Source: a virus
DNA length: 30,817 bases
Direction: 5' to 3' (one strand)
Virus record (IMG/VR): IMGVR_UViG_3300035698_003352
Span: 1 to 30,817 of that record
A program made the translations under genes and the position numbers. Within the stretch, counting starts at the first letter, position 1. The number at the start of each line of letters is the position of its first letter. The notes under the pieces were generated by a model, which was not told the origin of the DNA, did no database searches, and was given only the letters and a program-made list of their open reading frames with translations. Positions 17,090 through 23,517 of the stretch are shown here, in pieces.

Positions 17090-17478
17090 CCGGTACGAAT
17101 ATCGGCTCCATCATCGGCAACACGTTGAGCAACTCGACACCCGACGTCAGCGACATCGGGACGTACGTCGCGATCGTGGGTTCCATCGTGGCGTTCCTCT
17201 TGTTCTTCGGCCGCAGAATGGTCATGTGGTTCGAGACGAAGCTCGACACTGACCGTGCCCGCTGGGCGTCATTGGAAAAACGCGACGCCACCAGACGGAC
17301 GAACCTCGAAACAGAGGTGCACGAACTGCGCGCCGAGAACACCGAACTCCGCGAGCGGCTGACTGCGGTGACCGTCGCCCTGGCCCGCCTCGAAGGGGAG
17401 ATGATCGCGATCCGCCGGCAGATGGGCGACACGTTGAATGTCCAGATGAACAAAACCGACCAAGGAGAACTGACATGA
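17086..17478 (+). CDS. Membrane protein with coiled coil, holin candidate
   Basis: 130 residues, ATGA overlap with the endolysin gene. One clear membrane span (about residues 24-42, GTYVAIVGSIVAFLLFFG) is followed by a long charged coiled coil with heptad-like leucines (about 50-110). Single-span proteins with a coiled coil next to a lysin are often holins or holin-associated proteins in actinophages. The coiled coil could alternatively make it a spanin-like protein. Which of the two membrane genes is the holin cannot be decided here. Confidence 0.6.
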   Translation: MTGTNIGSIIGNTLSNSTPDVSDIGTYVAIVGSIVAFLLFFGRRMVMWFETKLDTDRARWASLEKRDATRRTNLETEVHELRAENTELRERLTAVTVALARLEGEMIAIRRQMGDTLNVQMNKTDQGELT

Positions 17479-17672
17479 CACTCGCTGACGCACTACCAGC
17501 CGCAGTCCGCAAAGGCGTCTACGCCGCACTCGGCACGGTCATCGCACTTGAGGCCGTCTGGGATGTAATCCCCGAAGGCGTCGAAGGTCGATTGCTCGCG
17601 AGCCTCCCGGCGCTGGGGTTCATCCTGGCGATCTCGAAGACCAAAGACACCGCTGAGGTCAACGACGGCTGA
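17475..17672 (+). CDS. Small membrane protein, holin candidate
   Basis: 65 residues, ATGA overlap with the previous gene. Two hydrophobic segments (about 12-29, KGVYAALGTVIALEAVW, and 40-54, LASLPALGFILAIS) flank a short loop, the layout of class II holins, with a charged C-terminus (KTKDTAEVNDG). Holins form the pores that let the endolysin reach the wall. This is the best holin candidate by size and topology. Confidence 0.65.
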   Translation: MTLADALPAAVRKGVYAALGTVIALEAVWDVIPEGVEGRLLASLPALGFILAISKTKDTAEVNDG

Positions 17673-17720
17673 AACGAAAGAGTCGAAAGCAACCGACAAT
17701 CGAACACCTTGGGGGATCGA

Positions 17721-17957
17721 ATGGCACTGGCAGACTTTGACGAATCGAAGACACCGAAACTCGGGCGCTTGGACAAGATCCGAGCAATGGCAGGCGACGA
17801 CCTGGTCACCCTCGACGCATGGCTGAACGACACGAGCATCAGTGAGAGGCGGATACAGACACGCCTCTCGGCATGGGCAAAGGCCGAGGGTAGGCCGGAG
17901 CTCACGGCGTCGGACTCAACGATAAGACACTGGCGCGAACTGAACGGCGTGATCTGA
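17721..17957 (+). CDS. Small protein upstream of phosphoesterase, possible DNA-binding
   Basis: 78 residues from ATG 17721, preceded by GGGGGA; the gap before it (17673-17720) holds only this ribosome site. The sequence is helical, with DAWLNDTSISERRIQTRLSAW followed by TASDSTIRHWRELNGVI. The ending STIRHWR...N reads like the recognition helix of a HTH, so a DNA-binding or packaging-related role is possible. It overlaps the phosphoesterase by one base (TGATG). Not recognised as a known family. Confidence 0.55.
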   Translation: MALADFDESKTPKLGRLDKIRAMAGDDLVTLDAWLNDTSISERRIQTRLSAWAKAEGRPELTASDSTIRHWRELNGVI

Positions 17958-19189
17958 TGGGTTTGGCCGACTTCGTAGAGAACCCGAAGCCACCAAGGAT
18001 CGAGACCGCGACACCGCACGTTCCGAAAGGCTGGGAGCGGAGCTTCGAGTCGAACGGGCCAGACGTACTGATCACCACCGGACCATTGACCGTCGAGGCG
18101 TCACCGCAACTCTGGGCCGACCTACTGGCTGACTGGGGCCTCGACCCCGACACCGTGGAACTCGTCGGCGACCCGAAGGTCAAGGGCTGGGACTCGCCCG
18201 TCAAGGGTACGACGACCGGCGAAACCATCCGGCTCCGATCGTATAGCGTCCGGTTCCGCAACAAGGCGAAGGCCATCGGCACGGTCGACGTTGCCCGATT
18301 GTTGAAGTCGGCAGCGAAACGCAAGCCGTCACGCAAGCAACCTGTTCCGGCCGACGATGCCGAGCGTGCGTTGCTCGTCCTGCTCGCCGATTGGCAGGTC
18401 GGTAAAGGTGAGGGCGGCGGCTCAGCGGGCACCGTAGAACGCATCACAGCCGCCTTCGACGCAACCCTCGACAGGCTGGCAGAACTCGCGAAGGTTGGCC
18501 GACCCTGTCACGTCGTCTACGTCGTCGGCATGGGCGATTTGGTCGAAGGCTGCACCGGACATTACGCCTCACAGCAATCAACCGTCGATCTCGACCTACG
18601 GCAACAGACGATGGTCGTCATGCGGCTCATCGTCAACATCGTTGACCGCCTCGTCGATGCCGGATATCGGGTCGTGCTGTCCGGTGTTGCGGGCAACCAC
18701 GGCGAGAACCGTGCGGGCGGATCGAAGGCCATCACCGGCCCCGAGGACAACGTCGACCTCATGGTGATCGAGCAGGCGGGCGAGGTGTTCAAGGGCAACC
18801 CCGAGCGGTACGCCAACGTCACCGTGTGGATTCCTGATGCGCTGTCGATGTCACTCGACATCTGCGGCGTGATCGTCGGCTTCTACCACGGCCACATGGG
18901 CTCGATGAAGGCCAACCCCTTGACGAAGCTCGCGACGTGGTGGACGAATCAGATCGTGGACGGTGGGCCGACCGCCCCGGCGCGAATCCTGGTGACCGGC
19001 CACTACCACCACCTCCACATTTCCGAGGGTGGCGGTGGGAGCCGGACACACATTCAGTGTCCCGCAATGGACGGCGGCTCGCGATGGTTCCGTGAGTCCG
19101 CAGGCAAGTCATCGCCCCCAGGATTCCTGACCTTGGTGGTCGGTGAATCCTGCGGGCCCCGTGGTTACGACGATCTGAAGGTGGCGTGA
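17957..19189 (+). CDS. Calcineurin-like metallophosphoesterase
   Basis: 410 residues. All metallophosphoesterase motifs are seen in the second half: D145-x-Q147 (LADWQVG, where most members have D-x-H), G193-D194 (GMGDLVEG), GNH at 246-248 (AGNHGENR), H313 (GHMG) and GHxH at 348-351 (TGHYHHLH). The N-terminal about 130 residues are a separate beta-rich or mixed region. Such enzymes cleave nucleic acid or phosphoester bonds with two metal ions; Mre11/SbcD is one branch, but no SbcC partner is seen here. It lies in the late operon after lysis genes. Substrate unknown. Confidence 0.8.
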   Translation: MGLADFVENPKPPRIETATPHVPKGWERSFESNGPDVLITTGPLTVEASPQLWADLLADWGLDPDTVELVGDPKVKGWDSPVKGTTTGETIRLRSYSVRFRNKAKAIGTVDVARLLKSAAKRKPSRKQPVPADDAERALLVLLADWQVGKGEGGGSAGTVERITAAFDATLDRLAELAKVGRPCHVVYVVGMGDLVEGCTGHYASQQSTVDLDLRQQTMVVMRLIVNIVDRLVDAGYRVVLSGVAGNHGENRAGGSKAITGPEDNVDLMVIEQAGEVFKGNPERYANVTVWIPDALSMSLDICGVIVGFYHGHMGSMKANPLTKLATWWTNQIVDGGPTAPARILVTGHYHHLHISEGGGGSRTHIQCPAMDGGSRWFRESAGKSSPPGFLTLVVGESCGPRGYDDLKVA

Positions 19190-19296
19190 TGATGGTGAAA
19201 TATCTAATTCTCTCCGGTGTCGGTATCATTGTCGGCTTCGTTGCCGCTGTCGTGGCCGGGTCGTGGGAAGAGTGGCGACACATTCACGGCGAGTGA
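19189..19296 (+). CDS. 35-residue membrane peptide
   Basis: Starts at the TGATG that ends the phosphoesterase gene (one-base overlap). It encodes MMVKYLILSGVGIIVG, then a hydrophobic span (FVAAVVAG) and a charged end (SWEEWRHIHGE), that is, one membrane span with a short cytoplasmic or external tail. Small size, but the stop-start coupling and coherent hydrophobic pattern support it. It could be an additional lysis helper or an anchor. This is the last gene before the convergent terminator. Confidence 0.55.
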   Translation: MMVKYLILSGVGIIVGFVAAVVAGSWEEWRHIHGE

Positions 19297-19542
19297 ACGA
19301 GATCGAGCAAGCCGGGGTCTCCCCAGGTGCGGCCAAGGTCGTTGCTCCGGCGCACGTCACTGACGTGTCCTTTCCGCTGCGGCGACGTTGTGCGGCTGCC
19401 TACTCGGGCGGGGTGAGAGTAACGCACTGGGCAGACGTGCCCGGTGCGCTCACCTCTACACATTCCCCGACAAGGGGACCGGACGTCCATCGACACGCTT
19501 CCCCCTGGCGTGTTGGTGGGCGTCCTTTGTCGCGTCTGCGGG
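19297..19542. other. Non-coding convergent junction
   Basis: No gene is supported here. The rightward late operon ends at 19296 and the leftward integrase operon ends at 19543. The region holds an 11-bp stem (19423-19448) and a weaker 5-bp stem (TCCCC/GGGGA, 19464-19478). Apart from these I see nothing. Confidence 0.7.
19423..19448. terminator. Strong hairpin, candidate bidirectional terminator
   Basis: CGCACTGGGCA (19423-19433) pairs with TGCCCGGTGCG (19438-19448) over 11 bp with one G-U pair and a GACG loop. There is no clear T run on either side. Actinobacterial terminators often lack a U tract, and the position, between convergent operons, suggests it ends transcription from both strands. 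Confidence 0.6.
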
Positions 19543-19758
19543 TCAGGTGGGGTCTTGCGGGGCACTGACGGCAGGGGAGCGGCACCACCCGCCGACACGT
19601 CGCCATTGCTCTGACGCGAGGGAATACCGGAGGGCGAGCGCGCTCCATGGTGAACGCATGTGCTCGTGTAGTGCTGCTTGCTCGTACCACCCCCGCCACC
19701 ATGCAGCCCGCAGCAGAAGGGAGACTGGGTCTATCGGGCGGAAGTCAACGTCAGACAT
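19543..19758 (-). CDS. Small protein downstream of integrase
   Basis: 71 residues, leftward. It begins MSDVDFRPIDPVSLLLRA and continues with an aromatic, Arg-rich helical segment (WWRGWYEQAALHEHM, YSLASEQWRRVGGW). The start overlaps the stop of an 11-codon reading frame that itself overlaps the integrase stop, so it should be the last gene of the operon. I do not recognise a family. Overlapping frames on both strands are open here, so the case rests on coupling and plausible composition. Confidence 0.5.
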   Translation of the reverse strand: MSDVDFRPIDPVSLLLRAAWWRGWYEQAALHEHMRSPWSALALRYSLASEQWRRVGGWCRSPAVSAPQDPT

Positions 19759-19786
19759 CGGTGGTTCCTTGCGTCTCGGTGCTCAT
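19751..19786 (-). CDS. 11-residue reading frame between integrase and the last gene
   Basis: ATGA overlap with the integrase stop (19783-19786), an AAGGAG upstream on the leftward strand (about 19792-19797), and an 8-base overlap with the 71-residue gene. It encodes MSTETQGTTDV. It may be a coupling leader that keeps ribosomes moving to the next start, or chance. Low confidence as a functional product. Confidence 0.3.
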   Translation of the reverse strand: MSTETQGTTDV

Positions 19787-20907
19787 GTCGTTTCTCCTTG
19801 TGGTGGTTGGATTCGGAACTGGTGATCGATGGCGGCAGCGACACGGCGGCGCCCCTCATCATTCGAGTGGGCGTACAAATCGAGCGTCGTCGAGACTTGC
19901 GCGTGGCCGAGCTGATCGGCGACCGACGCTGGCGGCGCACCCGCATCAAGGGCCGTCGTCGCGTACCAGTGGCGCAGAGAGTGCAGCCCGATGTGGTCGA
20001 GGCCGTGCAGCGCCCGCAACCTCGTCCACGCCGTGCCCAGCGATGATGGCGTGCGCGGCACACCGCCGTCGACGTCGGCCCGCCAGTTCGGGAACACCCA
20101 CGGCGACGCCCCGACCGTGCCGAGATGCTCACGCTGACGCTCAAGGATCTCCACCGCCCCCGAGTCGAGCTGTACTTCACGGCTGCGCTTGCCCTTCGTC
20201 TCCTTGACGGTCAGAGGGCGACCGGTCGGCTTCACGATCGAGTGACGCACGGTGATCTCGTCGCCTCGCCAGTCCTCCCACCGCAGCCCGCACACCTCAC
20301 CGCGCCGCAGACCGGTGTGCGCGAGAAGTTCGACCGCTCGCCCCCACTCACCCCGAGCGCGCAACAGGTCGACGGCGCGCCGCACCTCTTCGTTGGTTGG
20401 GATGACGATCTCTTGCTGCCGGTGCTCTGGGCGTTGGGCTTTGGCTGTGGCTACGGTCGGGAGCTCGCGGAACTTGTGACCGAAGGTGAGGATCGCACGG
20501 AGCACAGCCTCGGCGTGACGGATCGATGCGGGCGACATCCCGCCGTCCTGGAGCGCGTTGTACCACGCCTGAACGTCTCGGCCGGTGAGAGCGGACGCGC
20601 GACTGGTGCCGAAGCGGTCGGCGATGCGCTTCGCCCACATGCTGTAACCGACGAGTGTGGTCGGGCTTCGTCCCTGCCGCTCCTTGACCTGCAGCCAGTC
20701 GTCGACAAGCTCGGCGATGCTGCCACGTGCGAGCGCGCCGGCTTCGTACGCCTCACGGAGCTCCACCTCGATCCTGGGCATCTTGCGTTCTGCTGCGCGT
20801 CGACCGTTGGCCGTGAACCGTCGTGACAGTTGGCGTCGGCTGTGACCGGATCCGACCCACACCCACGCCCGCCATCGACCGGCGCCGAGGTCTTTAAGGC
20901 TACTCAC
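19783..20907 (-). CDS. int: Tyrosine integrase
   Basis: 374 residues, leftward, GTG start in a GTGA overlap with the gene before it. It joins phage attP to the host attB. An N-terminal arm-binding region (about 1-60) and a core-binding SAM-like domain (about 64-150) precede the catalytic domain (about 170-365). Catalytic residues are visible: R201 (HTGLRRGEV), a Lys in the beta hairpin (near K235-K240), H309-x-x-R312 (HSLRHWYAT), H335 (LGHAQ) and the nucleophile Y345 (LDLYAH). Full length. The attachment site is about 590 bases upstream, and the operon promoter lies beyond it. Confidence 0.95.
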   Translation of the reverse strand: MSSLKDLGAGRWRAWVWVGSGHSRRQLSRRFTANGRRAAERKMPRIEVELREAYEAGALARGSIAELVDDWLQVKERQGRSPTTLVGYSMWAKRIADRFGTSRASALTGRDVQAWYNALQDGGMSPASIRHAEAVLRAILTFGHKFRELPTVATAKAQRPEHRQQEIVIPTNEEVRRAVDLLRARGEWGRAVELLAHTGLRRGEVCGLRWEDWRGDEITVRHSIVKPTGRPLTVKETKGKRSREVQLDSGAVEILERQREHLGTVGASPWVFPNWRADVDGGVPRTPSSLGTAWTRLRALHGLDHIGLHSLRHWYATTALDAGAPPASVADQLGHAQVSTTLDLYAHSNDEGRRRVAAAIDHQFRIQPPQGETT

Positions 20908-21131
20908 GTGACCGGCGTGACCGAGTAGACGACTCCGCCCGGGGTTGGCTCTGCGGCGGCACCGTTCGGATAGGTACGCAGCCAGTCTTTGACGAGCCGC
21001 AGTCCTTCAATCTTGCCGCCGTAGCGGGCCACATTGGAAGGGTGGCGAGTCTCCTTCTGTGCGAACTCAAGGTAGATAATGCCTCGGTCGATTCGGTCGT
21101 TGATGTCGGCCATGATCTCGTCGTGCTTCAT
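20904..21131 (-). CDS. Small protein upstream of integrase
   Basis: 75 residues, leftward, ATGA overlap with the gene before and GTGA overlap with int. It is helical and charged (KHDEIMADINDRIDRGIIYL, KIEGLRLVKDWLRTYP) with a flexible Pro/Gly-rich end. Not a recognisable excisionase: no winged-HTH pattern is seen. Its place directly before int suggests a role in integration or its control, but that is inference. Confidence 0.6.
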   Translation of the reverse strand: MKHDEIMADINDRIDRGIIYLEFAQKETRHPSNVARYGGKIEGLRLVKDWLRTYPNGAAAEPTPGGVVYSVTPVT

Positions 21132-21403
21132 GCGTCGGTCTCCTTCGACTTTCCGGCCTGGAACTGTTCGATCCTTCTAGTCATCCGGCTTTGCTTTCGG
21201 GACTGTTTGCGATGTCGGGACCGCTCGATGGACTTGGCCCACCAGGACGGTCGGGGGCGCCATCTGGCCCAACGTCCTCTCCGGTCGGGTTCGACGCATT
21301 TCCACCAACGCCCGCATGTGTCGCACTGGCGAAACTCGCAACGGTCGCCGTAGTGCTCGGTGCCACAATCATGGTCGACGTACTCCAATGTCTCGTCACT
21401 CAT
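21128..21403 (-). CDS. Small cysteine-containing basic protein
   Basis: 91 residues, leftward. ATG at 21403 is chosen because AGGAGG lies 9-10 bases before it; the frame extends further upstream but without a better start. Residues about 12-36 hold CxxxxxxxxC and CxxC spacing with WWKC (EFRQCDTCGRWWKC), likely a zinc-binding site; the second half is strongly Arg/Lys-rich (SIERSRHRKQSRKQSR). It may bind nucleic acid. This is the first gene after attP in the direction of transcription. Confidence 0.6.
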   Translation of the reverse strand: MSDETLEYVDHDCGTEHYGDRCEFRQCDTCGRWWKCVEPDRRGRWARWRPRPSWWAKSIERSRHRKQSRKQSRMTRRIEQFQAGKSKETDA

Positions 21404-21477
21404 GTCGTTGTCCTCCTGTAGTTTGGTAAATCTGATGTCGAATTGTGACCGCAATTGTGACCACCCCGGTGGTGATC

Positions 21478-21496
21478 GCAGTCTAAGCTAGACTGC
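21478..21496. repeat. Perfect 8-bp inverted repeat next to the tRNA-like core
   Basis: GCAGTCTA (21478-21485) and TAGACTGC (21489-21496) are perfect inverted copies with AGC between them. It touches the first bases of the tRNA-like core. It may be a binding site for the integrase or an excisionase, or part of a tRNA promoter. Not a terminator: short and no T run. Confidence 0.55.
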
Positions 21497-21537
21497 CTTT
21501 GTAGCTCAGTGGATAGAGCATCGGTTTCCTAAACCGA
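21495..21537 (+). tRNA. tRNA-Arg(CCU) 5' part (attP core, incomplete)
   Basis: The first 43 bases fold as a tRNA: acceptor 5' strand GCCTTTG, TA, D stem GCTC/GAGC with loop AGTGGATA, and anticodon stem TCGGT/ACCGA with loop TTCCTAA, anticodon CCT. From 21538 the sequence leaves the tRNA pattern: no T stem or loop, and no partner for the acceptor strand. So this is only the 5' part, as expected for an attachment site in a tRNA gene. On integration the phage would supply the 5' part and the host the 3' part of one restored gene. Confidence 0.75.
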
Positions 21538-21580
21538 TCAGAGACAAGGTTAAACGTGTCCGAATGATTCCGCAAGACCC

Positions 21581-21626
21581 CTGACCAGGGACTTTGTCGA
21601 AGGGGTTACGGGCTACCCCTGGTCAG
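21581..21626. repeat. 10-bp inverted repeat in the right attP arm
   Basis: CTGACCAGGG (21581-21590) and CCCTGGTCAG (21617-21626) are perfect inverted copies separated by 26 bases. No T run follows on either strand, so a protein-binding site, or a DNA structure, within the right arm is likelier than a terminator. Confidence 0.5.
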
Positions 21627-21765
21627 AGGGCTCCGAATTGTGACCGTGTGGTGTGACCACCCCTCGGCGGGCTGGATCTGCCCATTCCTTGATCGGGAAC
21701 GGCGGCAGCGTGGGGAACAGGTCTCCCATGATCCGGTCGAACTCTTCGGGCGTTGGTTCGCTCAC
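21613..21765 (-). CDS. Small protein at the attP border
   Basis: 50 residues, leftward, GTG start in a GTGA overlap with the preceding stop. It opens SEPTPEEFDRIMGDLFPTLP and is Pro-rich. Its last third overlaps the right-arm repeats of attP, so the real end may have been changed by the att site, and integration would leave this gene at the prophage edge. Coupling supports the start; the C-terminal part is doubtful. Confidence 0.45.
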   Translation of the reverse strand: MSEPTPEEFDRIMGDLFPTLPPFPIKEWADPARRGVVTPHGHNSEPSDQG

Positions 21766-22019
21766 CGGCTGACCTCGATCTCGGGGAGCATGGCGTCGGC
21801 GCACTCATCGCAGAACGATTCGTCTTGACGCTCGCACGCCTCCTCCCAGTCATTGACGCTGATCCCCTCGCCGCAACGGACGCACGCCTGGGTAGTCATG
21901 TCCGGCGCGTCGTCAGGGTCGGGGTCGTAGTCCTCTTCCCGCTGAGGGAAGACGAACGCCCAGAACTCGGCGTCGCTCATGTGTGCCGTCTTGCCGGAAA
22001 GCCCGCAGCCGACGATCAT
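21762..22019 (-). CDS. Small zinc-ribbon protein
   Basis: 85 residues, leftward. Start ATG 22019 overlaps the previous stop as ATGA. A pair of CxxC knuckles is seen (CVRC about 46-49, CDEC about 69-72) around an acidic, Trp-containing helix, which suggests a zinc ribbon. The acidic stretch REEDYDPDPDD precedes it. Function unknown; it could be a regulator or a host-protein binder. Confidence 0.6.
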   Translation of the reverse strand: MIVGCGLSGKTAHMSDAEFWAFVFPQREEDYDPDPDDAPDMTTQACVRCGEGISVNDWEEACERQDESFCDECADAMLPEIEVSR

Positions 22020-22339
22020 GTCGCCCACTTGCTGCATAGGCGGAGATGCATGGTGTTGGCCTCTGTCGCCGTGTCGCACCGATCAGCGTCAACTTCTAAG
22101 CCTTTCCACTCCGGCAGACCGCACCCGTAGTCGGAATTGCGGTCTGCCACTTCGAACACCATGGTTTCGTACAGTCCGGTGACGCCAATCACCTTGAACA
22201 CCTTGGCGTCACATGGCAGGTATTCGCCAACGGTCGAGACGATGTGCGATCCAACGAAGGTGGCTACACCGAACCGACAATTCAATGATGCAACGAAGTG
22301 ATGTGATGTACCGCACCACTTCCAGGGCTGCTTGCTCAT
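22016..22339 (-). CDS. Hypothetical cysteine/histidine-containing protein
   Basis: 107 residues, leftward. Start ATG 22339 overlaps the previous stop (ATGA) and has GAGG upstream. The sequence has a mixed beta pattern (RFGVATFVGSHIVSTVGEY, KVFKVIGVTGLYETMVFEV) with scattered Cys. No known family recognised. The full-length longer frame upstream lies in the coding region of the neighbour. Confidence 0.6.
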   Translation of the reverse strand: MSKQPWKWCGTSHHFVASLNCRFGVATFVGSHIVSTVGEYLPCDAKVFKVIGVTGLYETMVFEVADRNSDYGCGLPEWKGLEVDADRCDTATEANTMHLRLCSKWAT

Positions 22340-22569
22340 GTCCTCTTCACCTTGTGGTTCCAGGTGCGGGGGACGTGACCCCGGCCGACCGTTGGTTTCA
22401 CCGGCTCGGCGGCGATCAGGGCGAGGAACGCTTCGGTGGCGGCGATGTCGGACAGAGCGCGCCCCAACTCGCGAGCGGCCCGCTCCAGGGCGTCGGGGTT
22501 CCATCCCATCCGTAGGCATTTGGCACGGTCAAGTTTGCTCAAGCGCCATTCGTCGATCTCGGTACTCAT
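22336..22569 (-). CDS. Small helical protein
   Basis: 77 residues, leftward. ATG 22569 is preferred; an upstream ATG (22596) would overlap the previous gene. Mostly helical: LSKLDRAKCLRMGWNPDA, then LERAARELGRALSDIAATEA and a Pro/Arg-rich end. ATGA overlap with the next gene. No known family recognised. Confidence 0.6.
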   Translation of the reverse strand: MSTEIDEWRLSKLDRAKCLRMGWNPDALERAARELGRALSDIAATEAFLALIAAEPVKPTVGRGHVPRTWNHKVKRT

Positions 22570-22576
22570 GTCGTCT

Positions 22577-22804
22577 TCACTCCCTGTAGTCGTCATAGAT
22601 CTCGATGAACGGCAGCGACTTCTCGTCCGTTCCGTAGAGGGTGACCGCGTCGCTCAACACGATTGAATCGTGCGCCTTGACGAAGGCCATCAACTCTTCG
22701 AGCGTGTCGATATCAATGGTCCAGTCGCCCTTCTCGCCGGGGCTGGCCTCGAGTACAGGCGCTCCGTTGTAATAGAGCGACGATCGGGATAGCAGAAACT
22801 TCAT
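22577..22804 (-). CDS. Small hypothetical protein
   Basis: 75 residues, leftward, ATGA overlap with the gene before it and GAGGAG upstream. It reads MKFLLSRSSLYYNGAPVLE, then GDWTIDIDTLEELMAFVK and SLPFIEIYDDYRE, a compact alpha/beta layout. No recognised family. A fold prediction would be the way forward. Confidence 0.6.
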   Translation of the reverse strand: MKFLLSRSSLYYNGAPVLEASPGEKGDWTIDIDTLEELMAFVKAHDSIVLSDAVTLYGTDEKSLPFIEIYDDYRE

Positions 22805-23025
22805 GTCGTCTTCTCCTCGGTTGCTGTTCTCGCACGTCGGCGCCGTTGAGCAGCCGCCCCGTACTCTCGTTCCTTCGCCTTGCACCCGTCACACACCGTC
22901 TCACCGTTGCGGCGATGACGGAGCGCGGCAGCCCTCGACGGGCACGGCTCGTACACCACGGACACGCCGGCACGCTTGCGCGCCCTGTACTCGCTGGACC
23001 GCTCAGCCGGCGTCTTGGCCGTCAT
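22801..23025 (-). CDS. Small basic protein with stand-alone H-x7-CxxC motif
   Basis: 74 residues, leftward, ATGA overlaps on both sides. N-terminus TPAERSSEYRARKRAG is a common actinophage opening. It then carries C28, H37 and C45-x-x-C48 (RHRRNGETVCDGCKA), followed by an Arg-rich helix. This H/CxxC/Arg pattern is also the C-terminal module of both WhiB-like proteins at 29162 and 29554. It likely binds zinc and may bind nucleic acid. A homing-type nuclease relation is conceivable but not shown. Confidence 0.65.
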   Translation of the reverse strand: MTAKTPAERSSEYRARKRAGVSVVYEPCPSRAAALRHRRNGETVCDGCKAKEREYGAAAQRRRRARTATEEKTT

Positions 23026-23216
23026 CGGTCGAGCGCGATGTGGTAGGGCTCGCCGTCCACGTAGACGGTGACGCTGTGGGCCTTTGGTGAAACGGTGATC
23101 TCGACCTGGTGCCGACGCTGCATGGTCGTCGGGTCGATGGCGTCGATCTTTACGCAGTCGGACGCGCCACGGCCCTTGCGCTCCTCAAAGGTGAAGTGGC
23201 GGACCTTGGCGCTCAC
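23022..23216 (-). CDS. Small protein of the lysogeny operon
   Basis: 64 residues, leftward, GTG start (GTGA overlap). The reading is a short beta-rich protein: VRHFTFEERKGRGASDCVKI, then QRRHQVEITVSPKAHSVTV and YVDGEPYHIALDR. No family recognised. Its coupling to both neighbours makes it a likely real gene. Confidence 0.6.
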   Translation of the reverse strand: MSAKVRHFTFEERKGRGASDCVKIDAIDPTTMQRRHQVEITVSPKAHSVTVYVDGEPYHIALDR

Positions 23217-23374
23217 CAGCCCTCACCCCGCTCGATCAGCGCGTCGAGTTCGACGAGGCATGCCCTATGGTCGCGTATGTCCGACGTCCACGCGCTGTCG
23301 CTTGACTCCATCGCTGCCAGGCGAGCGGCAACCCCCGCACGATCCTGCTCGATCGTGCGGGGAACCCCTGTCAC
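23213..23374 (-). CDS. 53-residue protein
   Basis: Starts GTG 23374 in a GTGA overlap with the upstream gene and ends in a GTGA overlap with the next. It reads TGVPRTIEQDRAGVAARLA, followed by a helical, charged part (SDIRDHRACLVEFDALIE). The coupling at both ends supports it although it is short. It could be a small regulator. No family recognised. Confidence 0.55.
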   Translation of the reverse strand: MTGVPRTIEQDRAGVAARLAAMESSDSAWTSDIRDHRACLVELDALIERGEGW

Positions 23375-23517
23375 TTCCACTGGTTGTCTTCGACGAGGCC
23401 GGGGCGGGGTGCCGAGTCCTTGTGATTCGGGAGGGCTTCCCGGCAGTCGTCGCAGTGGACGACCCCGCCGCGGACGCTGAGGGTGTGGGCTGTGTGGCTA
23501 GTTGCTGTCTGGTTCAT
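23371..23517 (-). CDS. First gene of the leftward operon, 48 residues
   Basis: The ATG at 23517 lies 7 bases after a TATACT -10 box, with no good Shine-Dalgarno sequence, suggesting a leaderless mRNA. The protein has a CxxC in HCDDCREALP (about 21-30) and a polar, Pro-rich second half. The stop TGA is shared with the GTG of the next gene. Being first in the lysogeny operon it could have a regulatory role, but there is no homology to show this. Confidence 0.6.
   Translation of the reverse strand: MNQTATSHTAHTLSVRGGVVHCDDCREALPNHKDSAPRPGLVEDNQWK

Larger units (their letters stand above)
21441..21658. other. attP: Candidate attP with arm-type repeats
   Basis: A central tRNA-derived core (21495-21537) is flanked on both sides by direct repeats with the motif TGTGACC. 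Left: AATTGTGACC at 21441-21450 and 21453-21462. Right: AATTGTGACC at 21636-21645 and TGTGACC at 21652-21658. Two repeats per side in the same orientation around a core is the layout of phage arm-type integrase sites. An 8-bp inverted repeat (21478-21496) touches the core. Within a leftward operon, and partly overlapping the end of the small gene at 21613-21765. Confidence 0.75.

Noticed and set aside
19297-19542. Small frames on both strands in the convergent gap
   Set aside because: Several overlapping frames on both strands, none with a ribosome site or protein-like composition.
20125-20826. Rightward 233-codon frame opposite integrase
   Set aside because: Antisense to an integrase with all catalytic residues present.
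21495-21570. A complete tRNA gene
   Set aside because: The 5' part folds correctly, but there is no T arm and no 3' partner for the acceptor strand; it is better explained as an attachment-site core.
21581-21626. The 10-bp inverted repeat as a transcription terminator
   Set aside because: The loop is 26 bases and there is no T run; it lies in an operon that should be read through to int.
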